From positions 124,001 through 188,000 of the forward strand of contig JAKSZP010002695.1 of the NCBI GenBank assembly GCA_022478985.1: a stretch of DNA of 64,000 nt. Direction: 5' to 3'. The notes beneath the pieces were generated by a model. It was not told the origin of the DNA. It did not search any database and saw only the letters and a list, made by a program, of their open reading frames with translations. The position numbers were made by a program, and so were the translations under genes. Source of the stretch: Massospora cicadina. Its lineage: Eukaryota; Entomophthoromycota; Entomophthoromycetes; Entomophthorales; Entomophthoraceae. Below, piece by piece: positions 45,950 to 55,394 of the stretch (its first letter is position 1; the number at the start of each line of letters is the position of its first letter).

Positions 45950-46495
45950 TGCAAATTCCAGAAATTTACCATCCTAAACTCTGAAACCCACCACCAGCAC
46001 TATGGCTTTTGCAGATGGCATGGCTATTTCATTTTTATCTCTAAGAATGTCGCATTTGCTAACATGACCCTTTAGAGAAACACCAACACGGTCAACGCCA
46101 AGTTATACACCTTCAAGACAATGATATTAGAGTTCAGCTAAACATCTTACCATGCCATTTGGTCTGGAATCCTCATGTTCATTGCTTCAGGATCAAGTCC
46201 TTGTTGTCTTTATTTGAGACTCCTTGGTAATTTATGAGGATTAGGTATCATATGCTACCTAATCCTCATAAATTACCAAGGAGTCTCAAATAAAGACAAC
46301 AAGGACTTGATCCTGAAGCAATGAACTGTAGGATTGCAGATAAAATTGGAAGAACTTTACTGTTCAAGGGACGGGTATTGATGGCCAAAGTGTTCCTCAT
46401 CTCTAAAGTTGAGTTCTTTGAGCACATTTTTCCTCTAAAAAAATTTTATACGAGGCTCAATGTGATGCTTCGCTGTTGGATCTAGGGCTAAACCA
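45950..46495 (+). mobile_element. LINE5 fragment 3 (RT catalytic motif and thumb)
   Basis: Translated pieces continue the same LINE: TLKPTTSTMAFADGMAISF (45,979-46,035; FADD mutated to FADG), then KDNKDLIL, MNCRIADKIGRTLLFKGRVLMAK (46,321-46,389) and YTRLNVMLRCWI (about 46,449-46,485). Coding ends exactly where an LTR starts (TGTTGGG at 46,496). A large perfect palindrome lies inside this fragment. Confidence 0.7.
46177..46326. repeat. perfect palindrome, 71-bp arms, 8-bp loop
   Basis: 46,177-46,247 is the exact reverse complement of 46,256-46,326, around the loop TCATATGC. The right arm fits the LINE reading (...SNKDNKDLIL...), so the left arm looks like an inverted copy of it. Zero mismatches in otherwise decayed sequence imply a recent event or an artefact. 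Confidence 0.95.
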
Positions 46496-47357
46496 TGTTG
46501 GGATTTTAATATTACCCATATTATGTATTTTCTGAATAAATCTAAAATCGTCAGAAAATTCATTTGGTAGTTAAGCCTAATTTATTACATAAATAATGAT
46601 AATTAGACTACTGATAGTATCAAGAATAATTGTTTATACCTTTTTATGCTCATAAATTGCAAGCCAATATGAGGCGGTCTTTGAAATTTGTTAAGTTCTG
46701 ACTTAGCTACTAATATAATTAATGAAACATTGTTATGTCTATGATTTAGACTAAAAAACAGGGTCTAATTCCTAATAATTTTCAATTGTCTAAAATTGTG
46801 GCCACATGTGCATCGCCTTTTTGATACAGATATGGAAGCTATATATATTAGTAGTATAAGCTAAAAACTAGAGAGCAATAAGTAATTAATTACTTAACTA
46901 AACTATTGCCAATGATATTTGTCATTTAACTGTTGGGAATTCATGAACTCACAAATCAAATTACAGCTTTAATTAATTCTGTCTCTAATCCCTTATTAGA
47001 CTGAGAAGTAACTTAATTGCTCTATGGGGAATGATGACTATGTTTAAAGATTATATTACTTTCTAGGTGATAGGTGGGCATTAGATTGTCATTTATCACC
47101 TATAAACAACCTACCTCTAATCATCAATAAAGTACACCTGTATGAGTTTTCTTATATGATAATTTTCTAATTCTTATAGATATATTGTTAGTCCAAAGAA
47201 GATCTTTAGGCAACATTTGTCAAAGTTTTGTGACACCTCTTTTGATATTGTCAAGAAACTATCATAGCTCACATTAGTTCCTGCCCTTTTAAGGAAATGC
47301 ATTGAAAAGGTCAAATTCTCTACAAAATTTGTTTAAGTAGCACAATTTTTCACAAGA
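46496..47357 (+). repeat. 5' LTR of element H
   Basis: TG start at the LINE5 junction and end just before the primer site AAGTGCTCACTGGGGGC. Right end good to a few bases. Confidence 0.6.
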
Positions 47358-47358
47358 G

Positions 47359-47375
47359 AAGTGCTCACTGGGGGC
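47359..47375 (+). promoter_or_regulatory. primer binding site of element H
   Basis: AAGTGCTCACTGGGGGC corresponds to TGGTGCTCACTACAGGGGGC of element A, with a 3-base gap. Confidence 0.6.
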
Positions 47376-49381
47376 ATCTGAGCCGTGTTTATCTTTAAAA
47401 AAACTTATATGTTTTAGTAGAGACTACAAAAAAGACTTAACGCCCAATTTGAGGAGGGGTAGCATAAGAATCTAAAAAGGTGAACCTGGATTACATTGGC
47501 TTGAAGGAAACCACGCTCACAATCTATGAGGTGCCATTTAATAATTCAGGGGTGAACTAAAGATTTGATTGTTTGAATAACGCAAGGGTTTTAGTTGTTA
47601 CCTATAACACTTTTGCCAAATCCCCAAACCTATTTTTTTACTTAAAATCATTAGCAATAATAAACAATTAATCAATATCCTCCAATGTCGCATTCTTCTT
47701 TACCAAGTTTCTTGCAGGATTTAAGATAACTCAAAAAAGAATTTACAATTATGTATAACAGAAACTTATAATATATGACCATTATAACCAGATAGCAGGA
47801 AACAATTACAGATCTGGTTTTGTATACTCCTGAAAAGAGCATTTTTTGCAATTTAATTGCTCAATTTAATACCAGTTTTATCTGATTTGTTCTTGATTAA
47901 ACTTAACAATGTGTGCTTCAAGCTAACAACATAATCCAGGGACTAGTCATAAACTAAAGACAAATAAGGCAGCAGTATAAAAGTATTTACTGATAGAAAA
48001 TGGCTACACACCATAATGGATACAAAATATGAATAATCTTTGGAAAAAAGCTGAAGGAAATATTGCAATTTATTCAATAATTAAGTGGTTGCTACGCTGT
48101 AAACTCCTGCACAAGACAAAAAAGCAGTACATACTCATTTAATAATAACAATGAGGTAAAGGACAATGCTATGAAATACAATTTTTACCAGTGACCTCTA
48201 TAGTATAAAGTTATTCAGGAAAATAAAGGAATTTTTCCAAATTAAAATACTAAAAACCAAATTTTGTTTCAATATTAATAAGATAGGAATAATTTTTGTC
48301 AGAAAAAATAATTTCAAAATATGTTACTATGACAAACAATGACTATAAACTTCTGAAAAGCGTGGTTAAATTATATCATTGTAGAACCTTTAGAAAAAAT
48401 TATGCCAAAAATTGTAAGCTTAGTATGGAATTGTAAAAATGCGCTAAAAATAAAAATATAGCAACTAATTGAAAATAATGATTGAAGAAAAAAATACAGT
48501 CTGCTATTTGAGTTAAGGAAAATAGATAACAATGTCAAGACTAAAGAAGGAGACTCTGAAATGTTTATAAACTGTTTCTCATCTAACAAAGTTAGCATAC
48601 TAGATAAAACCACAAAAGTATTCAAAAGGTCACAAATGCATTTAACGCCCTTCCAGAGTAAAGCTATTTATTGCCAAGTAGTTTTTCTAGTCAGATGAAA
48701 AATAGTGGCAAAGGTTTTTTTAAAAACTAGGGTTTAGTCAGCTTTAAACTGTCTGATTTTAAAAAAGAATAATGTTCTATACACCTTCTCAAAATGACCA
48801 TGGTGAGATGTGACAATCGTCAAAAGGCTGTTACCATACCTAATTGCCTAGATATAAGAAACCAAAATCTTACATACTTAGATTGGCAGCAAATGAGTGG
48901 ACTTACAGTGAGGCAAAGGATTCTATTATAAAGAAGTAGTAGTTCAGAGAATATTGTGAACCAGGTTTAAGAATCTAGAGATACTATTTTAGAAAATTAA
49001 AAACCACAAGTGTCTTTGCCAATAGATTCTATTAAGAATCTCAAATACCAACTTGAGCAGGAGTCTAAGATGATTTTTATGCACAGATTACAATAAATTT
49101 TGGTCTTCATTTCTATAGATATTTACATCTTGCTATAATATTAGCTTTCAATATGATTCAAAGACATCACAAGTGGTCAATTTTACAATTCTGCGAAACA
49201 TCTTTTGATACACTGATAAAGAGCTGCAAAAATATGAATAAATAAAAAATCTATTGTAAAAAAGCTGTGTTCATCACTAGAAATTTTATTAGACTACTAA
49301 AAAAACTTTTATAATAAGGATGCTAAAGTATAACTTGTATAAGTAATGCAAGGAAGGCCACAGATTAAATAATATAGAACA
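47376..49381. other. interior of element H, no recognisable protein
   Basis: AT-rich, with short plus-strand frames only. A fragment around 47,575-47,640 is open, but I could not match it to gag or pol. Confidence 0.3.
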
Positions 49382-49397
49382 AAAGGGCCAAAGGAAT
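49382..49397. repeat. target-site duplication of LINE3, left
   Basis: AAAGGGCCAAAGGAAT, matching AAAGGACCAAAGGATA at about 51,428-51,443 in 13 of 16 bases. Confidence 0.65.
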
Positions 49398-49491
49398 CCA
49401 AAAAAAAATTTCTGCTCAATTTCACTTTTAAGCGAATTTTATTATAAGTTTATTTTACAACCGCTATCTGGCCACACCAGTTTTCCTATTT

Positions 49492-49518
49492 CTTTTTTTA
49501 GTACTAGATGGTCCCAAA
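49492..49518 (-). mobile_element. mini-retroposon copy 9 (27 bp) with perfect 19-bp target duplication
   Basis: The complement reads TTTGGGACCATC then TAGTACTAAAAAAAG. Flanks CACACCAGTTTTCCTATTT at 49,473-49,491 and 49,519-49,537 are identical over 19 bp. This is the cleanest duplication in the family. It is inserted in the 5' part of LINE3. Confidence 0.92.
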
Positions 49519-49539
49519 CACACCAGTTTTCCTATTTAT

Positions 49540-51390
49540 GTCCGCAGATTCGCCCCCTGCTGCTCCAATTTGGGGTAGCGGCGCTCCAATACCTAGCATT
49601 TTCTGCCCTACGGGAAATTGCATTTGCATGGGGTCAAATAGCCTGCCAACTTCTTCCAGCCATTTTGTCCCCCCATGGGACTTAGCGGTCCACCTGGCAC
49701 ACATCCATTCCTCTTGCCCCTATCAGCTCCATCCCTCATTCCACAATCCAATTTTGCCTATTAGTTGAATACAGGCATTTATTCCCATATGCTGACAAGA
49801 CAATTTTCAAATTGGCCACTGCTGCATTTGCACTGGCTGGCTTTATTGATCTCCAACTGTTTAAATGCTACCTAATATTGGTTTCTAAACAATAAAGGAT
49901 GCTGCAGCAGCGGCTTCTACTCCCCTTATTTATAAAAATACTCCTATACCAAATTTTTAACTCGCCTCCCTACAGAAACCACAATGGTGGTGTCCTTTGC
50001 ATCCCTCCCTTCCCACCTCCCACCCCAAATTCTATATGATCAGTTGATGGAAGGGATCTAGCTTCTGGGACTCAGCCCTAACCTCATCTTCACTGTTCCC
50101 TCTGGTGCAGAGCGCCTTGCTGCCACTCGCGCTACTGCTAACATAATACCATACCACTCTGCCATAGCCTAACAATTCCCTTTTTTTAGCACTAGGTGGT
50201 CCCAACCTAAATGGGGGATACACTGATCTTATAGCCCAACAATTCCCCTCATTCTTATATTGCAGCAGCACCTGAGCTTTTTTGGGATCATGTGGCTAAT
50301 GGTCGCCAGATTTGTCCCGTCTGCTTTGGGTTTGAACATTCCAAAAAATCTAGACCCCATGACACTTCCTCTGATGCGGCTTCAGAGCCCTATTCAGCGG
50401 ATTCTGAATGGGGCGTTTTGTTGCCACCTCTCACTCAACATTTTTGTTTGATGGGCCAGAGTGGGAAATTGGCCCCACCAAATCAACTGCCCATATTAAC
50501 CCACCCAATTACACCCGCGCCAATCAGAGTCAGGCTTGGACTACCATCTGCACCCAGCATCCCATTTGACTATTTCCCACCCAAATTTGTCATCCACTAT
50601 TCTCATAAACCAAAATCCATGTGACCTATTGGCCAAGGTTGACTTATCTGGTAAAGTTATCATGAGTGAGGATTCTGGTGAACCTCTTGGCATGTTCAAT
50701 TATGGTCAGGCCGAATTTTTCCCTTCTGACTTTGACAAAACCTCATCCCCCAAACATTTCGCTCCTAAACCCAATGCCACCCTCTACCAAAGTGACCACC
50801 AGTTCGCCTTAGAAGGGTGTCTTCTCCCCATTGCCAAACCTATGCAAAGCAGTGGCCCAATCTGTGGATCAATTCAAACTAGGGCTGACCACATTCTACT
50901 ACCCCCCTGATTAACCCAAAGCACCCTGAAGCAAAATCAGTAAACTATCCGATAATGCTGAAGCTACTGTCATTCATGTTGCTAAACTAGCAGACTTTGA
51001 CACATCTTCTGAAAACACCCACCAAAGTTTATCCAATTTTGCCCAGCTCCCCAAAGCACCACATTCAAGCTGAACATCACTTAGCGGAATATGTTGAAGC
51101 TGTCTACCAAGCTGATCTTGATGATGAGGATGAAAACTCATTTTACACCACCATCCACCCACACTATGCTAATGCCACAACACCCTGGCTCTCCGCTTTA
51201 GTCTGTTTCTACAAGTATAATGATATTACCATGAGGAGTATGTATGCAGAAGAGCCGACTGACCCCCCCTCACCCTCTGCCATGGTGGGTTACCAGTTTC
51301 TGCTCCCCACCTGGTTGGAGATTTTTGTTTTTGTTTTATCGATCCATTCATTTGTTTGTTCAGTTCTTTTGCTCTTTGCTTATTGGTAAA
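49540..51390 (+). pseudogene. LINE3 ORF1 remnant
   Basis: Pieces: N-terminal Pro-rich part (49,508-49,768); TTMVVSFASLPSHLPPQILYDQ (about 49,978-50,042); a knuckle ICPVCFGFEHSKKS (50,310-50,351), in which the fourth Cys has become Ser (TCT at 50,349-50,351); acidic C-terminal part with DLDDEDENSF (about 51,117-51,146). One mini-retroposon (50,181-50,230) splits the region just before the knuckle. Confidence 0.7.
50181..50230 (-). mobile_element. mini-retroposon copy 10 (50 bp, full-length form)
   Basis: The complement starts AAGATCAGTGTATCCCCC and ends GGGACCACCTAGTGCTAAAAAAA. Flanks ATAGCCTAACAATTCCC (50,164-50,180) and ATAGCCCAACAATTCCC (50,231-50,247) differ at one of 17 bases. This is the longest copy with a secure duplication, and it marks the 5' end of the family independently of copy 1. 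Confidence 0.92.
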
Positions 51391-51463
51391 GTCCATCCCC
51401 TGGTCAGCGTACTTTGAATGAATTTAAAAGGACCAAAGGATAATATCAATGTGGTTGTGCCTT

Positions 51464-52301
51464 ATGACATGGTTTTTTGATTGACACTTCAGCGGCAACT
51501 ACAATTAGCACATGTATAGGGTTACACTAAATAAAAGGCAATATGTATGATGACATTAATCTTAACAAAGAGTTCAATAACAAAGCATTTGTAACAAGAG
51601 CTTCTAATTAAACTACCTGATGTTTATTTCTCATGGTGTCTATAGAGCGGCGAGTTACTGCCTCATTAGTTATAACTTCTGAGAGTTTTTAAATAAAAGA
51701 TATTCTTTCAATTGGCAATCCACCCAAGATATGCTCTCTAACTCCCAAGGTTCTCATTGGTGCAAATTACTGCTAACTAAGAGCTTGTGATTGTAGGGTA
51801 ATTGCATATTTTCAAAAAGATCATAATTATGAATGACCATGACTTGGGGAACCTACATAGTAGGAGCTCTCAGATAATTACTATCAAGATACTTGTGATT
51901 GGCTAAGAAAAGTACTAAAGCTTCATGATTGACACGTATACTCTGATGTGAGGCAAGTTATTTGAAATTATAATAAAAAGAGGATATAAAACCAGGCTTG
52001 TAGGCAACGATATTAAATATCTAGAGATTAAGAGTTGCATTGCGAGATTAAGAAATTCAATTAAAAATTTTGAGTTCTAGAAATTGCAGTTGCTAAGGTA
52101 AATCAATCAATAGTTAATCAGTACTTAAAAACTTGAAAACTACATTTAGAAAAGTGAGTGAGGGGTGAAGTAAACATAAGAAATTGTAATATAATGACAT
52201 TATTTATGGAGATTTGATCAGCTTTAGTCTATTTAAAGATTATATATAAATTTATATTAGTAAGTAAATTATAAAGATGGATGGTCAGTCCAATAGCAGC
52301 A
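51464..52301 (-). repeat. 3' LTR of element Q
   Basis: The complement begins TGCTGCTATTGGACTGACC at 52,301, just after the purine tract AAGTGGGGGGAA (complement of 52,302-52,313). Confidence 0.7.
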
Positions 52302-52313
52302 TTCCCCCCACTT

Positions 52314-54457
52314 GATCAAACACCAGAGAACAAAAATGAGTGGGGTTTACTAAGCTAGTGAGAAGCTGTGGGAATAAAGCTGGTTTTCTTGCTGACCTTT
52401 ATATTCTTTAGGTTACTTGGGATCTTCACCAGTAAGGCATGAACTATTGGGTTAAGCTCAGAGTGCTTTTTATAATAATTAATTCTATCATTATTTCGCA
52501 GTGTACCCCAAAATGACAGGCTCACGGCTGAGCTAAGTACAATCTTTGTTACTGGCAGCACATATACAAAGGCTTTGAGTTGACGCATTTAAATGTGAAT
52601 TGAGTAAGATTAAGGAGTTTGTAATGGCACCTTGATTACTCCCTGGTTAGGATTAACTGTACCAGATGAAGCAATGGGATCCATTTTGGATTGACAGAGT
52701 GGCGAAATATATTTAACAAATAGATCCTCAGTTATGTTTGATCCAATTTTCACTACTTCAAGTGCTTGATGGTCATGTGCCATAATCAAGCTCCTTACAG
52801 ATCTCTGGGAACTCCCATTATATTCTATTTCTGGATAGTAAAATTCAAAGCGCCAAGATTTTAATGATAGCTAATTGGGATAATACCTTCCTTAATCCTA
52901 AGTTGAAAAATTAACCCTGGATGAGGCTTAAGCCCTAGTTGGGATAATGATTATGCGTTATCCTGAATTGTGAGACGCGTTAAACAGTAATACATAGGTA
53001 AGGATAATTGGTTGCAAGACTTAGGATAAAGATTTATAATCATATAGAATAAGTTTTCAGAATTGATGCTAGCATAGGGACTAAGCGTTGTAGTCTCATT
53101 TTGATAAGGCATTGATATAAAAAGAGTTTTAATATGTTCCTGCACGGCAATAACTTTTGTCTCATCAGTACTTATGAGTATTTGATGGTGATTCATTATG
53201 ACACATGGTAACCATGTTGGCAAGGCAACATATTTATTGTTTAATTCATTAAACTGGATTCTTACATTGCCAGCAGAAGTATAATATCCCACTATAATCC
53301 ACCAAGGATGTTCTCATATCTTCATCCTATGAAGAGGTCACATAGTAAGAATAAGATTCATATTTAAGGTATCTAAGTCACTTTTGACGATTTGTAATCA
53401 TTGTAAGCTGTTTAGGCGTGTCAAAAGTGATGGAGTAGCAGCGGGAGTAATTTAAAATCAAATTTAAAAATTATCAATCTCTTTATCAGTAATATGGCAA
53501 AAATAAATAACTATAGGGTTTTCTGGTGAGGAAGAAAACGATAGTTGCATCATAGAAAATTAAAATCTTGTCCCATACAGCACCTGTGCCTCATAGTAAA
53601 AGCTAACAGCAAATGCTAAAACTCTCTCGCTTGGTTTAAAAAAGTTAAAAGAAAGACGGGGTTCTTTCCTATAATAAATTCTTCCCCAACAATCCACTGT
53701 TTTAAAATATTTTTTATTTACATTAGACATGTCAGTTCAAAAAATCTATAGAATTATCAGTTCTTGACTAACAGGGTTCAACAAACTTATTTATTTGGCT
53801 AGTTTGCTCTTGTATTTCTATTCCTCATAGTCTTTTAAATAACGCATAAAGGTTTGAATGCTCCCCTTATTATTAACTTTAAGGACATAGAATTTACTTG
53901 ATGACAATTGTTAAGCTCTAGATGCTGGTTAGGCTGGGATGGACCAAAAGAGCATTCAATATTAGCATTTTATGGGGTAGAAATCAGAAGCTGAGGCCAG
54001 TGTGGATCACCAGTAAAATTTGCAGAAGCAGCGTAAGATTAGCTGTTGGAGCAGCTTAAACTGGGGGTTAAGGCATATTGGTAGTACTGGATCCATTACG
54101 AGGAGAAGTAAAAGTAAAAACTATAAGCAAATCTGCTGCCATTGGTATGCCATCGCCATTGTTTTTAAAATTTTCAGTGTCAGTATCTAAAGTAAAAAAG
54201 TATTTTTTAAGGACCAGTCCTCAGCAAAATTTTGAATGCATTTACAATAGTATCTTTAATTTCCTGACATATTTGGCTCAACATATCATTAAGCTAGTGA
54301 TGTTCCGGTCATGGTTATAATCAGCTTATTTGTTTTTGAGTAGAGCAACAAAGGCAAGAATTTAAATCATTTACTTATAGTATTTGAGGATGAACTAGGG
54401 TTATTATGGAATTAAACTCCTGATAAAAGGTCGTAGATTGCAGAATCTGAGTCCCAC
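52314..54457 (-). pseudogene. gag-like interior of element Q
   Basis: Minus-strand pieces include SERVLAFAVSFYYEAQVL (about 53,590-53,640), which parallels GELIQDFGERFYHEVQTL in the gag of element P, and an N-terminal ITLVHPQIL piece (about 54,390-54,420) like the VHPA motif of K and P. The longest open stretch is 52,951-53,292 (113 codons), in which a TWLPCVI segment resembles one in element G. No protease or polymerase was recognised. Confidence 0.5.
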
Positions 54458-55016
54458 TGTCAGGGATTCAACTATGATGACCAGAATTACTCAAGATCAA
54501 GATTTGATATCTTGGTCTAATGAGATTTAAAAATCTAAGTTGGAGATATCTGATTCTAGTATAGACCAATGATCAACCCTTTGGAGTTATCAACCTTCTC
54601 TGAAGGATGATGCTAAGCTAACTGATTAAAAATCTCATACAAGTTGGTTGGTCTCATCAAATAAGAATATTATCAGTTATGGCCATTACAAGTATGTTTT
54701 TATTAATCAGCAATATTGGACATCTAATAGGAAAGATCTTACCTCAGGTGCATCCCAAAAATCCTCATGAATAACTACTAAATCTACCCCTATAAACATC
54801 CCTCATTTCTAACAAATAAAGTACCACTATTTTTGTCTCACGTAGCTTAATTTTGGTCTATCCATACAGGATTCTGTATTTCTGGTTGGAATCAATTATA
54901 CCAACTGAACTAATAACTTTGTTGCACTAGTGTCAATCTTTTCTAGAGCCATGGAACTAATAATTCGTAGCCTTTGTAGCACCTGCTTATCATAATTTCT
55001 ACCAAAATTCCAATTA
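54458..55016 (+). repeat. 5' LTR of element P
   Basis: Starts TGTCAGGGATTCAACTATG and ends ATTCCAATTA. TATAAA at 54,791-54,796 and AATAAA at 54,815-54,820. The right end is set by the primer site and the 3' LTR alignment; it ends TA rather than CA. Confidence 0.82.
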
Positions 55017-55017
55017 C

Positions 55018-55034
55018 TGGTGCTCCCTGCCAGG
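55018..55034 (+). promoter_or_regulatory. primer binding site of element P
   Basis: TGGTGCTCCCTGCCAGG, one base after the LTR; same class as elements A, B, G, H and Q. Confidence 0.8.
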
Positions 55035-55394
55035 TCTACTTCTGAGGCTACCTGGTGAAAACATACTTTCACACTGATGAATATTTCTAGTAAAGAAAGC
55101 CCCTCTTCTGAGGAATGAATGAGTATCACCCAATGGGTACGCTCCAACAGGCAATATATGCCTTCTGCTAATACAAATAATCTACAATTTCAAGCCTCTA
55201 TGGACTTGCCATTGAGGGCCCTGACCAAAATAATTATCAGATTTAAGATGCAAACGTAAAAGAAACGGTCAAAGGTTTGATTAGTGGGGCTATCTAGCCT
55301 GGCGCCAATCCTAATTGAGACCAATCATCTAAATTTTGCTGAAAATATGATGAACTTATACAACCAAGCGGTGCTATAGCCTACCAAAGTTGGT

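Larger units (their letters stand above)
46496..49397 (+). mobile_element. element H: LTR retrotransposon, 5' part
   Basis: Starts TGTTGGGATTTTAATATTACC inside LINE5. A primer binding site at 47,359-47,375 defines a 5' LTR of about 862 bp. The interior continues to 49,397, is broken by LINE3 and then by element Q, and seems to resume at 63,096. No 3' LTR was found in the window, so H is incomplete here. The LTR start resembles that of element A (TGTTGGGATTTTAACC), but the rest diverges. Confidence 0.6.
49398..51427 (+). mobile_element. LINE3: ORF1-only LINE copy (2.03 kb, carries two mini-retroposons)
   Basis: Bounded by a degenerate target duplication. The layout equals LINE2: ORF1 with zinc knuckle (from 50,313), about 1.08 kb further sequence, then the tail CATCCCCTGGTCAGCGTACTT. 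After removing two mini-retroposon insertions and their targets, the distance from start to knuckle (about 800 bp) matches LINE2 (about 785 bp). No ORF2. Confidence 0.8.

Noticed and set aside
45900..45960. A second LINE catalytic motif reading RFADDCQSLT just before FADG
   Set aside because: The flanking sequence in that frame does not support a reverse transcriptase, and the following TLKPTTSTMAFADG fits the LINE better. Likely chance, though not excluded.
223..50230. Mini-insertions as Helitron 3' ends (hairpin followed by CTAG) or MITEs
   Set aside because: Helitrons make no target duplication and MITEs have inverted ends with short fixed duplications. These have 12-19-bp variable duplications, an A-run and no inverted ends.
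223..50230. Mini-insertions as introner elements (new introns)
   Set aside because: They lack GT...AG borders, are as short as 26 bp, and sit in non-genic retroelement sequence.
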